From assembly GCF_029873635.1 (NCBI RefSeq), contig NC_080427.1, forward strand, positions 71,455,348-71,519,347: DNA of 64,000 bases, read 5' to 3'. Shown one piece after another: positions 23,853 to 37,390 of this stretch (position 1 is its first letter; every line of letters begins with the position of its first letter). The notes under the pieces are model-generated. The model worked only from the letters and a program-made list of their open reading frames with translations, was not told the origin of the DNA and made no database searches. A program made the position numbers and the translations under genes. Origin of the DNA: Malania oleifera. Lineage: Eukaryota > Streptophyta > Magnoliopsida > Santalales > Ximeniaceae.

Positions 23853-24944
23853 CATTTGTAATAATTAAAAAAGGATTAGCAAATTGAGTAGAGCCAAAAT
23901 TTTCTCAAATTCAAAAATCCCTTTTTAGCCTATACTACTCCCAAACACTCCAAAACTTCATTTTCCTTGATCTTTTAAGTGTTGTGAGTATTTCAAAAGT
24001 GATTGTGCTTAATCTTCCTAGCTAGTACTTTCATTTGTTATATTGTTTGGTTGATTTTATTTGAGAGTATAGCATTAAGTTTTTCCACCGATTTTATTTA
24101 ATAAATCTTAAGTGGGAAAACTTAGAAGGTTGTGGTTCTTACATTGTCATTGCAAGACACCTAAGCCTATATTTTTGTGTGCAAAAATCATTTTCAAAGC
24201 TTGCATTCAAACTCCTTGTGCTTAGTATATTGAGAACATATTGTTGAGTTTGCTTGAATCAACTTGCTAGCATATTTGAATCCTTGATATGATATTGTGA
24301 GATTCAAATATTGTGTTTCAAATTATGTTTAGATATATACTCTTGATCTAGATTGATTATCTATACCTATTTGAGTGTTTAGCACACATTTGAGCATTGA
24401 GCATATTTACATATCATACGTACTTGCAATATTGCTTGAGCTATAGTGGTGTACATATCTGCTTGTGAAGAAGCATATTTCCATGTACAAAAATTTCATA
24501 TCATTTGTTGTATTCTAGGCATGGATCTAAAGAGGGAGACTAGCCCTGTGGAATAGTTCCGGATTGGCTTAGACCCGGTTAGGAAAGCTAGGTGCGCCAC
24601 CCTGGTAAGGTGTGTTGTATTAGGTGCCACTACACCAGTCTAAGTGAGCCGTAGTGGAATCCTTGTGCTAGTGTAGCCAAGGCGGGGACGTAGGCAATTT
24701 GGCCGAACCTCGATAACATAATGCATGTATTATTTATTTTTCCACACTTTACTTTTACTGCACATGTATGTTACTCTGTGAATGCTGCGCATGATTTTAT
24801 TTCCACACATTTTATTTATCTACACAGTTGGAATTACATAGAAAGACCCTAAGTTTTGAAATACTGCTAACATCTGGTTTAACCTAAGAATAAGTTTTAA
24901 AATTTCAATTCACCCCCCCTCTTTGGAATACACCAAAGCTAACA
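22935..24944 (+). repeat. 3' LTR of element A (2010 bp)
   Basis: Starts TGTTAACCTAATAGG and ends AAGCTAACA. It has no insertion, so it shows the intact LTR: start with TTTTGATCATGACAAATAC, U3 palindrome array (about 23330-23690), (TA)23 microsatellite at 23803-23849, and the R-like block GACGTAGGC...GGCCGAACCTCG near 24680-24715. Confidence 0.9.
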
Positions 24945-26238
24945 AATACGAATGAGAGTATTAAGCAATTTGAAATGGAGTAATAGCACAATAAGAAGTC
25001 TCACAATACTTTGGATGATCAAAGAAAAGAGTGTATGGGAGTAATTGAAGAAGCATTGGCAAAATAGGCTTTTTAAATTTGAGAGGATTTTTCGCTAATG
25101 ATCTTTCTAATCTCTTGCTAGTTTTCACAAATAAGCCCCTATAAATAGAAGTGGGTCAAATTATGACCGTTGGGGACACTAAGGTAATTCTTAATATTGT
25201 TTTAAAACCATTTAGAAATATTAACCTTGTTTAATCGTGCTTAACCATGGTAAAAATTAAAACAACCCAAGAGTTTTAGGTGGCTGATCCATGGTTCGGT
25301 CGCCCGAATAGACTCAGTCAAAAAAGTTATTTTTGAAGGCTCGGGTGCCCAAGTCAAGGTTCAATTAGCTGAACCAAGGTGATTTCCAAAAGATCCGCAA
25401 TTCGGTCACCTGATTCATAGTTCGGTTTACTGAACTCATGTGTTCGGTCGCTTGAGGCTATTTTGAACGTATAAGTTTGAGCTGCCGAGTTGGTGGGAAA
25501 AGTGGAAGTCAAGGTTCAGTTGCCCGTGGACGATGCGTTCAAAATGGTTCGGTTATCTAAAACCAAAGTCAACATTTTGACTCATCAAATGTTCGGTCAC
25601 TCGAGGTGTTTTGAACACCAGGGGTTCAGTTGCCTGAAACCTCACAGTTTGCCCTTTATGTTCATTTTCACTTCAATTAATTCCCCTTATATGTTAATTG
25701 ATTTTGGGGACATCTTATGTGCTTGTGCATGGACTTAAGGTCTTTCTAAGGCCTTTTGAATCTATTTAACTTAGCCTAAAAAACCTAGCGTCGGTCGACC
25801 TAATCGCTAAGGTCAATCTGGTCTTGAGCTTATAAGTTTCTACATGCATGATGCACATAAATTATTATAGACCAATCCTACTTTACTATTACAGATCCAA
25901 ATAAAAAATGATATGAATTACAACACAAAATAAATCTTCTAGGTCTTTAGTCTTCACGTGTCATCAAATGATCTTACTAATATGAGCCTGCACACAAACT
26001 TGACAGACATCAAATACCTTATATTTGTCATTATCAAAAATGAGATAGGACTCAAAAAGTCAACATATATATTATTTATCTTTTAATAAGTTTATTTTCA
26101 TTATTATTTCAATTGAACTTGGTTAAGGATATTTTGGAAGCACTTATAAATTACTTTTGTACTTATTTGAAAAAAAAATTTCTAAAAATAGTTTAGTATT
26201 ATTTATCATAAATATTTTTTTAGATAAGTACTTTTTAG

Positions 26239-27120
26239 TGGAAAAGTTTAGGGAAAAGAAGAGGGACTTGCATATGATATTTATTGACCTTGAGAAAACA
26301 TATGATAGGATACCTAGGGAAGTTCTATGGTGGGTTTTAGAAAAAAAGGGTGTATGTTGTAGGTATACCGATGTCATTAAGGATATGCACGATGGAGTAA
26401 TGACTAGTGTAAGGACTATAGAAGGAGAAACTAGAGAATTTCCAATTATCATAGGTGGACATCAAGGATCTACTTTGAGTTCTTATCTTTTTGCTTTAGT
26501 GAAGGACCAATTGACTAAGAGTATTCAAAAGGAGGTTCCATGATGTATGTTGTTTGCAGATGATATTGTATTATTTGACGAAATTAGGGACGGAGTAGAG
26601 GCTGAGTTAGAATTATGGAGAGAAGCTTTGGAATTTAGAGGCTTTAGGATAAGTAGAAATAAAACAAAATATATGAAATGTAATTTTAGTAATGATAGGA
26701 GGAATATTGAAGACAAAGTTAAACTTGATGATGAAGAAATAAATAGCACTTGTAGATTTCGATACCTTGGATCTATTATGCAAGCTGAAGGAGAAATTAA
26801 AGATGATGTAATGCATAGAGTTAAAGCAGGTTGGGTAAAATGGAGAAGTTCTTCAAGTGTGCTATGTGATCATAGAATACCCTTAAAATAGAAAGGGAAG
26901 TTTTATAAGATGGCTATAAGACCAGTTATGCTATATGGATCGGAATGTTGGGCAACGGAGAAACATAATATCCAATAAATAAAAGTTACCGAGATGAGAA
27001 TGCTTAGATGGATAAGTGGTATAACATTGAAAAACAAATTAAGGAATGAACATATTCGTGGTAAGTTAGGTGTTGCTTCTTTAGAAGATAAGATAAAGGA
27101 GAGACGACTCAGATGGTATG
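26239..27120 (+). pseudogene. LINE reverse transcriptase (C-terminal half)
   Basis: The translation shows non-LTR RT blocks in order: FIDLEKTYDRIPREVLW, GGHQGSTLSSYLFALV, the catalytic FADD (26553-26564), KTKYMKC, FRYLGSIMQ, RPVMLYGSECW and EMRMLRWISG, ending ERRLRWY at 27120. The frame continues after the LTR array at 41258 (EHLQRRP...). Stops occur where Trp would be expected (TGA before the FADD block) and elsewhere. The RTE-like clade is inferred from the motif wording. Confidence 0.88.
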
Positions 27121-30100
27121 TGTAGTGATCCTAAAAAAAATTAAAATAAATAAATAAATAAATAATTATTAATTAAATAATATATTAATATATTAATATA
27201 ATATTGTAATATAATAGATTACATATATTTATAATATTAATATAATATGATAATAGTTATAGTATGTTGGAATTGGTGTGATCCCAAGAGAGGGGTGAAT
27301 TGGACATTTAAAATTTTTTGGCTAATTTAAAACATTTCGCTGATTCACCACACTTCATATCCCATTCATCATATATAAGTGTATGTAAAATGAGTTTAAT
27401 AATGAAAGCAAGCATACACATGTGCAATATATTATTTAAATCAAATGTGTGTATGCAAATAATTTTGACATTAAATAAACATTCATACACATATTGAAAT
27501 TAAAGTGCAGGAATTTACATAAGATAGAGAGAACGACACCAGATTTGTTATTGAGGTTCGGTCAAACCAGCCTACGTCCTCGCCTTGGGCATACCCCCAA
27601 GGATTCCACTATACTTGCTCACTTAACCAAGAGGAACAAAAGCATTTTACATCCTCTCCTTACGGGGCGAGGAAAACTCCAGTTCAATTTTTAGGCTGAA
27701 CCAAATCGGTCTCACTTACGGGGCTAAGACTACCTAGTTCAATTCCGAACTGAACCAAACTGATCTCATTTACGGGGCTGAAACTCCCCAGTTCAATTGA
27801 CGGGCTGAACCCAACCAGTACATGAAAAACATTTTTGTACATGAAAATACTTATGAAAATACAAGCTAAGATGTACACATTTAAACTCAAATAAATGCAC
27901 TCTAATATGATATGCAATAATGCTCAGTAAAGTAAGAGTGCTTATCTAAATAATATTTGCACAAATGAAATATATATAAAAAATGAGTATTATCGTTCTC
28001 CTATAAACATTTTTGCAAATAAATAATATTTGGAGAATCTAGGAAGTTAAGCTCAAAAGTATTTGTGCAATAAATAATTTTTCTCCTAAAAATATTTACC
28101 AAAGAAATAACTGGGAGAAAACCTAAGCAATACTCTTAAAAATACTTTTTAGAGATAAAAGCTATGTGAGAGTAAAAGCAATTAAAATGCCCTAAATAAA
28201 TTACTCTCCTAAAAAAATAATTTTGAAGTAAATGCATGAAAGAGAGTTGGAGAAACTTGTATAAAATATTTGGCCCAAAAAGAGTGATTTAAACAATAAA
28301 AAATATTTTGGGAGAACTTTGATTTACAATGGATTAGAGAGAAAATTTGAGTTAATCAAAGTTTCTAATTTGGAGTTATGAGGGGGTATTTATAGATTTT
28401 CTGAAAATTTTGACCGTTGGGGACACGCTCTATATTTTGCAAAAGATTAATTAAATTTTAATGATGTTTTAACACTTTTAAAAAATTCCAACCCGAGAGC
28501 TTTGGTCGACCGTGGAGCCAAACACGATCAACTAAGGAATTTTTTAAACTATAGGTTTGGTCGACCAGACTTGAAGCGATTTCCAAACCTTCGAGGTTCG
28601 GTCAACCAGATCATTATGAAGTGCGAGGTTCGGTCGACTGGGAGGTTGGCATTTCCCACGTGGGGGTTCAGTCGACTAGGGCGTTGCCCATATAATTCTA
28701 GTCAATTGATCGGGAGGTCAACTTATTAACCGGAGGAGGTTCAGTCGACTAGGTCTTGCCTGTATATATATGATCGGTTGATCGAGAGGTCAACCTATTG
28801 ACCTGGTGGGAGGTTGGTCGACCGAACATGCCATCCTTGGGCATTTCAATCCTAATCCACTTATAATGTTGTCTTTATACATATGATGATTAATTTTAAG
28901 TCAATATGGAACATTTTCATGCATAATAGTGTGTGTTAAATAAATGGACCTGTTCATATGCTAAATATACACATAAGAAACATATGCTTTGTCAGCATCA
29001 AAATAGGGATCGGATTCAAAAAGTCAACAAAGTATATAAAAGTTACCTGAAGGAATTCAATCCATCAGGAAGAAGCTAAAGAGAATTTGATTCTCTCTCT
29101 CCAACTTTCGGGCGCTCTCCAGTAGTCACGCTCTCCTCCGTCTTCCTCTTCTCTCTCCTCATTTTTCTAGCAAATATACGGCCGATAGGAAAACGGAAGA
29201 TACCGTTGGGTTCCTATCTCTGCCACCGACATTTCTATCGGAGCGAATTTGTCATAGGAGCGGTATAGGCACCACTCTTGGGGAAAGGTATACTCCATCT
29301 CTTTTCTCAATTTCTCCTTAAATCTTCAGCTAAATCGATGTTCGGGCACCACCACAGGGTCCTACTGTCAATCATCCTCATTTTGGCCAGAGCAAATTTT
29401 CAATTTGGGAGTTCTAGACACCACTCCAAAGTGAGAGTGAGATTTAGGGAATTAAGAAAATTTGTTATTTTTGGGAGTTTAATTGTTATTTGAAATTTAT
29501 GGGTTTAAGAAATGTTAAAATAGTATTTTATTTAGGGTTGATTTGATTAAATTAGGGTTATTGGATCAAGGTTTGGGTGAGCACCGCAGACATCGTTTTA
29601 GGGTCCTTGTTAGTGTAGTTCAAGAAACCAAGTAAGCGATAAATATTAAATCAGGATTTTTGAGAAAATAACTCATGAAAAATGGAAATATTATGTATAT
29701 ATGTATATGATTTTCATATGGATTCTGAAATGCCAACCATTTGAATTGTAAATTTTTGAGCCTAGGGTTGTGGTATTAGATATTATTTGGGAAAATGGAA
29801 AGTTAAAATGACAATTTTTCTTGTTAATTGTGTAAGAAATTAAATGTATATTTTTAGTATATGAACAATGATTATGGGTTGGCTTATTTTCAGTGAACGT
29901 ATGAAATATGTTGCTAAATTTTGTGGTATGTATAAAATGAAGTTTTATATTAAACTATGATATATGTATGAGGGGCTGGAAATATTGGAAATATATTGGG
30001 AATTAAAAGGTGATATGAATTATTTTGCATGTGTTTGGTAATGTTAAATTACAATGTATGGTTTGAGAACTCCGGTGGACCAGGACAAGGGCACAATACC

Positions 30101-31346
30101 GTTGCGGATATGTATAGACCACTAATGCACCCACATGTCTTAGAGTGTGGAGACAGGATGGTCGATTATGATGGGGAAAGGTAGTGTCCCCTTGGAGTCT
30201 AGACCAGTATCGGAATAGCCAATCGTACCTGCAGACTGTAGAATGTGATTGATTTAACTTTGGAAGGCCAACCAGGGTTAAGTCTAGCCTTTGAGCCACA
30301 CAACCTATCATAGGGTGGAAGCATGATTAGAATTTATCGCCAATATAAAGGGTTCTAAACGCATAATTATAAGTTTAACCATGGATAATATGGGAACAAT
30401 GGATATGGAAATGGTAGTTATGGAAACAATGGATATAAGAACAGCAGACGAAAAATGGCATGAAAATAGAATATGTGAAAAAAGACATGAATATAGAAAG
30501 AGATGTTGAATATGTGACACATGAATATAGAATATGAATGTGAATGTAATGAATGATAGAGAGAAAACAACATAAAGAGTAATGTAGTAAAGTTTTATCA
30601 GTATTAAATATAGTTGTATTACATGTATTTGGGGCGGGGTATACTCTTCGCCCAAGGGCTTGTTGAGAAAGGCGAGTGCCTTGATAGGTATTAGATGTAG
30701 CCATATTGGGTTGCATAGCGTGTTAGGGCGAACGGAAGCTATTTGTATGGGCAAGTAATCTTCCCTATTCTCGGGAACTACTAGTAAACCTTAGTGTGAA
30801 TGTGCGAGTATGAGATAAACTAACCACCTGAGGGCTTACTAAGTAAGGTAAGTGCCCTGATATGCTTCAATTGTGACCATAGGTTACTTAAGGTATTAGA
30901 GTAGAGGGGTGCTACTTGTGTGGGCAGGTAATTACCCCTATCCTTGGGAACTCTCGTTGGTAAAATACTTTACATGTGTTTGAGTAGGAACAAAGAATGA
31001 TTTCATAATTGTGGTTTCACTTGAAAATGTTGAATATATATGTTGTACTTAAACCTCATGATTGTCACACACTGATTTAATGTATTCCATCCTTACTGAG
31101 ATGTGTCTCACCTGATGGTTGAACTTTACCTTTTTCAGGACCTTCGTGTGATCGAGCTTAGTAAACTCAGGTTGTTGTAACATTTTTGAAAGAAATAGAG
31201 GGTATAAACTTTGGTTATAATTTTTGGGGTTTGTAATATATTTATGTTATCAAAGTTGTGAATATTTGTGAATACTTGATGTTGGTATATACTTTTGAGA
31301 TTGTATAGATGTAGAAACTCTGGTATATTATTGAGGAGTTGTTACA
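27121..31346 (+). repeat. LTR 1 of the tandem array
   Basis: About 2.46 kb once its nested solo LTR (27265-29029) is left out. It ends GAGTTGTTACA and lacks a roughly 150-bp block near the 3' end (the part with TTTCGGGTTCGGGG) that LTR 2 and LTR 3 keep. It is followed by TTTTGATATCAGAGC, the PBS. Confidence 0.85.
27265..29029 (-). mobile_element. solo LTR (1765 bp) nested in LTR 1
   Basis: The plus strand starts TGTTGGAATTGG and ends AAAAGTCAACA. Flanks are TAGTA (27260-27264) and AAGTA (29030-29034), a 5-bp TSD with one change; LTR 2 has an uninterrupted TAAAGTATATAAAAG at this point. On the minus strand a GGTCGACC/TTCGGTCGACTG-type array (28500-28830) lies upstream of TATAAATA (28386-28395). 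The conserved GAGGTTCGGTC...CCTACGTCCTCG block is at about 27554-27595. Related to the 11554-26065 solo LTR. Confidence 0.88.
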
Positions 31347-32654
31347 TTTTGATATCAGAGCATTAGGTTTTAGGATCCTGCAGACTCAAGGATGATCAAA
31401 ACCAAAGTGTGGGAATAGGTGATAATGAGGATAGGAAATGGGTAGGTTAGGTTTTGATAAGTATATGATTGTGTTTTGTAACCAAGAGGCGCAAGTACGT
31501 TGACGATTTCCTGTGATTTTTCTGAAGTAGTCGAAGACCTCAAAAAAGCCATGGTAAACCTTAGATAATTTTGTTTCTGAGTTGTGAGACTGGTCCTAAA
31601 TTAAAAAGTTGGGTGTATATTGGGATTTAAATTAATGATTATGTTGAGTAGCTTATGATAATGGAAGTACTTGACTACACAGACGAGCAGAAGGCCTGTT
31701 ATGTTGCTTTTAAGATGACTGGAGATGCGAAACGTTGATGGCTTTTTGTGAAGCTACTGGAGGAATAGAGATTAGTAAAGATAGCTTTAACATGGGATCG
31801 ATTCAAGGAGCTATTCTTTGACTGGTACTTCCCCTTGTCCACCAGAGAGGAAAGGATTGAGGAATTCACTAACCTGACACAGGGGAGTATGACTGTTGGG
31901 GAATATGCAACTAACTTTGTTGAACTATCGCATTTTGCTTCGTTCCTGATCCTAAACGAAGCGAGAAAGGCCAAAAAGTTTTAAAAAAGCCTGAGACGAA
32001 GGGTTTATGAGCTTGTAGTAGGGTTCTAGGTCTAGAACTTCTCTGACTTGGTGGATAAGGTTTCAGTGCTAGAGAAGAGCATTCAGGGCGGTATAGAGCT
32101 GACAGAGTAGATGAAGGGATCTACAACTTCCAATTTTCAAACTGAAGGTAGTTAGGGATCGTTGAGGAGAGAGAAGGATTTTGTGGACCCGAGGTAGGAG
32201 ACGGAAGATTGGGGTTATTCTAACTTTCAGGATAATCTATCTTACTCTTTATGTTAGAAATGTAATAAGAGGTATAGGGGTGAATGCTAGATTGAGACTC
32301 TTAACTGCTATAGGTGCCGTAAATCGGGACACATTGGGAGGAACTGTCATGAACTATTACCTATTGCACCTGTATCAAACCAAATCCGAGGAAACCAACA
32401 TGTACCCCGAGGTGGAGGTGGTTTAGCACAAGTGTACTTGATGATCCCAATTGAGGCAGATATTGCCAAGGGCGCAGGTACGAGTTTATATTTAAGATAA
32501 ATAATGATTTTATTTAATTGTAAATGATGTAAAAGTGTATATGAAGCTATATATACTGAATTGTATGAGATATAATAAGTTAGAAATTTGTAGAAATGTG
32601 GAAATGAATGATTAGCAAAATTTTGAGGACAAAATTCTTTTAAGAAGAGGAGAA
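31347..32654 (+). pseudogene. internal region 1: gypsy gag with zinc knuckle, pol deleted
   Basis: After the PBS, gag is readable with frame breaks: LTWDRFKELFFDWYFP, QGSMTVGEYATNFVELS, VYELVVGF, NFSDLVDKVSVLEKS, and a CCHC knuckle CYRCRKSGHIGRNC (32306-32347). The frame reaches the start of the protease (VYLMIPIEADIAKGAG, about 32430-32480), then switches to non-coding DNA and the purine tract before LTR 2. So protease, RT, RNase H and integrase are missing. Several stops are present. Confidence 0.82.
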
Positions 32655-35600
32655 TGTAGTGATCCTAAAAAAAAAAATTAATTAAAATAAATTAAATAAA
32701 TACATAAACAATTATTAATTAAATAATATAATATAATATAATATAATATAATATAATATAATAGATTATATATATATATATTAATATAGTATGATAATAG
32801 TTAAAGTATATAAAAGTTACTTGAAGGAATTCAAACTAGAGAGAATTTGTTTCTCTCTCTCCAACATTTAGGCGCTCTCCAGCTCTCACACTCTCTTCCG
32901 TCTTCATCCTCTCTCTCTCTCTCTCCTCATTTTCTTAGCAAATATTCAATCGATCGGAAAACGGAAGATACCGTTGGGTTCCTATCTCCGCCACCAATAT
33001 TTTTATCGAAGCGGATTTATCGCAGGAGCGGCGTAGACACCACTCTTGAGAAAAGGTATACTCTCTCTCTTTTCTCAATTTCTCTTTAAATTTTCAACTA
33101 AATCAATTATCATGCACCACCACGAGGTCCTAGTCTCGATCGTCATCATTTTTGGTCGGAACAAATTTTCAATTTTGGGGTCCTATGCACCACTCCAAAG
33201 CAAGAGTGAGATTAAGGGAATTAAGAAAATTTGTTATTTTTGGGAGTTTAATTATAATTTGAAATTTATGGGCCTAGGAAATGTTAAAATAGTACTTTAT
33301 TTAAGGTTGATTTGATTAAATTAGGGTTATTGGATATGGGTTCGGGTGAGCGCCGCAGGCATCGTTTTGGGGTCCCTACTGGCGTAGTTCAAGAAACCAA
33401 GTAAGGGGAATATATTAAATCAAAATTTTTGACGAAATAACTAGTGAAAAATGGAAATATTATGTATATATGTATATGATTTTCATGTGGGTTCTGAAAA
33501 TGCCAACCGTTTGAATTGTAATTTTCTGAGCCTAAGGCTGTGATATTAGATATTATTTGTGAAAATGGAAAGTTAAAATGACAGATTTTCTCATTAATTG
33601 TGTAAGAAATTAAAATTATAATTTCAGTATATGAACAATGATTATGGGTTGGCTTATTTTCAGTGAACGTATGAAATATGTTGCTAAATTGTGTGGTATG
33701 TATAAAATGAAGTTTTTGTGTTAAACTATGATATATGTATGAGATGTTGGAAATACTAGAAATATATTGAGAATTAAAAGGTGATATGAATTATTTTGCA
33801 TGTGTTTCATAATGTTAAATTACAATGTATGGTTTGAGAACTCCGGTAGACTAGGACAAGGGCACAATACTGTTGTGGTTATGTATGGGGCACTAGTGCA
33901 CCCACACGTCTTAAATAAAGTGTGGAGACGGGATGGTCGATTGTGCTGGGGAAGGGTAGTGTCCCCCTGGAGTCTAGACTAGTGTGGGAACAACCAATTG
34001 TACCTACAGACTGTAGAATGTGGTTGATTTAACACTGGATGGCCAAATAGGGTTAAATCTAGCCTTCGGGCCGCACAACCCATCATGAGGTGAAAGCGTG
34101 ATTAGGATTTATCATAAATATAAAGGGTTCTAAATGCATAGTTGTAAGTTTATCCATGGATAATATGGGAACAATGGATATGGAAATGGTAGTTATGGAA
34201 ACAATGGATATAAGAACAGCATATGGAAATGGCATGAAAACAGAATATGTGAAAATAGACATGAATATAGAAAGAGATGATGAATATGTGACACATGAAC
34301 ATAGAATATGAATGTGAATGTAACAAATGACACAGAGAGAACAACATAAAGAGTAATGTAGTAGAGTATTATCAGTATTAAATATAGTTGTATTACATGT
34401 ATTTGGGGCGGGGTATACTCTTCGCCCGAGGGCTTGCTAAGAAAGGTGAGTGCCCTGATAGGTATTAGATATAGCCATATTGGGTTGCATAATGTGTTAG
34501 GGCGGAGGAAAGTTACTTATATGAGCGAGTAATCTTCCCTATTCTCAGGAACTTCTGCTAGTAAACCTTTGTGTGAATGTGTGAGTACGGGATAAACTAA
34601 CCACCTAAGGGCTTACTAAGTAAGGTAAGTGCCCTGATAAGCTTCAGTGCTGACCGTAGGCTACTTAAGGTATTAGAGAAGAGGGGTGAAAACAAAGGTG
34701 TAGTCCTAGAGGGGGGGGGTGAATTGAGTTTTAATTTTTTTTTTAATTCCTTTAATGAAAACTTAACCTTTTATTGATAATGCACAACAACTTAATTCTT
34801 TTATTCAATCCACAACCACACAAACATTCAATCAAACAAATTAACCAAGCCAATCGATCATAAAACATTCAATCAAGATATACTTTTCAACTTAATGGAA
34901 ATTCTCAGCTTTTTCAACTTGTGTGCAGCCCTGTTTATATAAATTTGAATCAAGCCCTGTATATATGAAATTTGTCTCTCAATTTGATATCCAATACAAC
35001 CTCCAATCACTCTTTCCAAATACTTAGACCGTAAATAAACTTTAAGTTAAAGAGTCTTGGGGTATTGAATCAATCAACATACTACTTTACAGTTTTCGCA
35101 AAAGATTAATCAACCAACGTACTCCCTTTCGATTTCCAATCCCAAAAACAAATTAAGCTTAAGTTTATTTAATATCTAATCTACGTATTCTATATGATTT
35201 AGATATTTAAAACATCCACGCAGTTTTATACGGGCTGAAAATAAAGAGAGTAAGAGAGAGTGAGACCACGGTTTTTACGAGGTTCAGCTTGTACCTAGCC
35301 TACGTCCTCGCCTTTGGCAAACCACCAAAGGATTCCAATAAATCAGTTCCGTTGCCAGTCGGAACAACACCGTTTACGCACTCCTTTAGTATGCTAGAGC
35401 CTGCCTCTCCAAGTGATATCCCCTCACTCGGTCACTCCTTCAATTAGGTTAGAGCCCGCATCTCTAAGCGATATCCCCGTGCTTAGCCAATGATACAAAT
35501 AACCTTGAACCGTCAATATCTACAAGATACAAATCAAATAGATATACAAAGAATGCTCTCAAATAAAGCTGATTAGTACAACAATTCAGCACTATAATAT

Positions 35601-36895
35601 ACTTCAAAGTAAATAACAATATGAAATTTAACTTGAAGCTCAAGGGAGTATATCACCGATTAATTCTTTCAATGATTGAAAGATTTAGAATTTGTAGCAC
35701 AAGATTGGTGATTGAATGTTAGCAATACTCAGTTGAATTCGTGCACAAGATATGAGCAAGAGAGTCTTTCAATAATGAGAGCAGTTAAGAGAGTTTGATA
35801 GCTGAATTTAATTCGTGGTAATTAAATCAATTTAACTTGGGTGTATTTATAGATGTAGAAAAGTATCTAACTTATTCCCCAAGTTTACTTGGAGTAGGGT
35901 CCAAGATTTAAATAAGTTTGAGTCTCAAATAATTGAATATTTCAAAATATGTCCATTACGCATTTTAATTATTCCGCGTGATAGTTGATTGTGAGGTCTC
36001 TGTCAGTCACATATCAGTGTATTACACATATAAAATACACATGCAGTAGGGTGGCAGTTGCCTGTCAACATGGGGTTAGGAGCCTGTCACTGAATAACTG
36101 AGTTTTTAAAGATGAGTAGAAGGGTGACAGTTGACTGTCAAAACTCAGTCAGTCGTCTCAAATTTCACTGGCAGTCACCTGTCAAGTCCTAGACAATTGA
36201 CTGTCATGTTTCTGTCTATACATTTACAACTCTTTAAAATGGTAGTATACTGACCACGTGTAGTTAGTCGCCTATCTAGCAATTTTTTCTTGTTTTAAAA
36301 TATTTTTATTCTCTCTCTTCTTTGCTTATTCAATCTTGGAATATCATTTTTTTTTTCTTTGAAAAATATGTTCCAAGACTTAAAAACAAGGTTTCTAGGT
36401 CTCTTTGCCTAATGAGTTTCATGCATCCATATTGAAATTATTTGAAGTACTTACATGAAATTTCCTATAGACTCTTTCAAATTTTCAATTCTTGAATTCC
36501 TTGAGGTTTTATATTTGCTTCATCTTTCCTTGAACTTTCATCAAGTTCTCTTTAGTCCTCATGCTCTCATAATCTTCAAGCTTTATCTTTGAATCCATGC
36601 TTTAAACTTCATAGATCATCCTTCTTTGAAATATAAGCTTTTATGAATCCTTCTGAACACTTGACCTTGCATTCATCATTGACTCCTGAAATGACATCAC
36701 TTAACTAAATATGCTAGGTTTCACTTATTTGTTAGTATCAAAATAGGATATTAAGTCTTATAAGGCCAACAAGGGGTGCTACTTGTATGGACGAGTGATC
36801 ACCCCTATCCTTGGGAACTCTCGTTAGTAAAATACCTTACATGTGTTTGAGTAGGAACAGAGAATGATTTCATAATTGTGGTTTCACTTGAAAAT

Positions 36896-36935
<40 letters not shown>

Positions 36936-37390
36936 GTACTTAAACCTCATGATTGTCACACACTGATTTAATGTATTTTATCTTTATTGAAATGTGTCTC
37001 ACCCAATGGTTGAACTTTATCTTTTTTGGGACCTTTGTGTGATCGAGTTTAGTAACCTCAAGTTGTTGTAACATTTTTGAAAGAAAGAGAGGGTATAAAC
37101 TTTGGTTATAATTTTTGGGGTTTGTAATATATTTATGTTTTCAGAGTTGTGAATATTTGTGAATAGTAGATGTTGGTATATACTTTTGAGGTTGTATAGA
37201 TGTAGAAATTCTGGTATATTATTGAGGAGTTGTTATTATTTCCGCTGTGTAATTGATATAGAGCCAGGTACAGGTAATAGAATACATGGCACTCGGGCCC
37301 CACTTGGCAAGTTTGGGGTGTCACGAGGTGATATCAGAGGTGTTTTTCAAATAACACTCTAGACCCTAGTTTCGGGTTCGGGGTGTTACA
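32655..37390 (+). repeat. LTR 2 (shared central LTR) of the tandem array
   Basis: Starts TGTAGTGATCC after AAGAGGAGAA and ends GGGGTGTTACA, then PBS. About 2.65 kb without the nested solo LTR 34687-36771. It acts as 3' LTR for internal region 1 and 5' LTR for internal region 2. It has a (TA)n near 36900-36932. Confidence 0.87.
34687..36771 (-). mobile_element. solo LTR (2085 bp) nested in LTR 2, TSD AGGGG
   Basis: The plus strand starts TGAAAACAAAGGTG and ends AAGGCCAACA; AGGGG occurs at 34682-34686 and 36772-36776. LTR 1 and LTR 3 are uninterrupted at this place. On the minus strand an array of TGACAGTTGACTGTCA-type motifs (about 36050-36270) precedes a TATAAATA box (35843-35850). The GAGGTTCAGC...CCTACGTCCTCG block is near 35278-35320. 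SIRE-like copia family, different U3 motif from its relatives. Confidence 0.9.

Larger units (their letters stand above)
12506..24944 (+). mobile_element. LTR retrotransposon A (gag present, no pol seen), TSD AATAC
   Basis: The 5' LTR starts TGTTGAAGTG at 12506 and the 3' LTR ends CAAAGCTAACA at 24944; AATAC flanks both (12501-12505, 24945-24949). A Met-type PBS (TTGGTATCAGAG) starts at 16531 and a purine tract (AAAAAGAGAGAAA) precedes the 3' LTR at 22935. Internal DNA has gag (16581 to about 19735) but no RT, RNase H or integrase motifs that I can read in 19740-22934. It therefore looks like a non-autonomous derivative of a SIRE-like copia element. The first 170 bp of the LTRs differ at about 16 positions by eye, so it is not recent. 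It carries solo LTRs at 12827-14977 and 16852-18849. Confidence 0.9.
11554..26065 (-). mobile_element. solo LTR (about 2.07 kb) split by element A
   Basis: The two halves are 11554-12505 and 24945-26065. Read on the minus strand, the joined LTR starts TGTTGACTTTTTGAG and ends CCAAAGCTAACA. Flanks are CATAT (11549-11553) and TATAT (26066-26070), a one-mismatch 5-bp TSD. The right half holds an array of CGGTCGCCCGAA-type motifs (25290-25640), and the left half the conserved GGTTCGGCC...CCTACGTCC block (about 11795-11860). The terminal sequences resemble element A, so it belongs to a related subfamily of SIRE/Maximus-like copia LTRs. The lineage name is inferred. Confidence 0.8.

Noticed and set aside
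26144-26238. N-terminal part of the open frame leading into the LINE RT
   Set aside because: Lies outside the LINE's 14-bp target duplication, so it is flanking DNA read in frame by chance.
30308-30754. Hydrophobic minus-strand frames, repeated near 34150 and 40103
   Set aside because: They recur because they lie in the three LTR copies, antisense, and carry different breaks in each.
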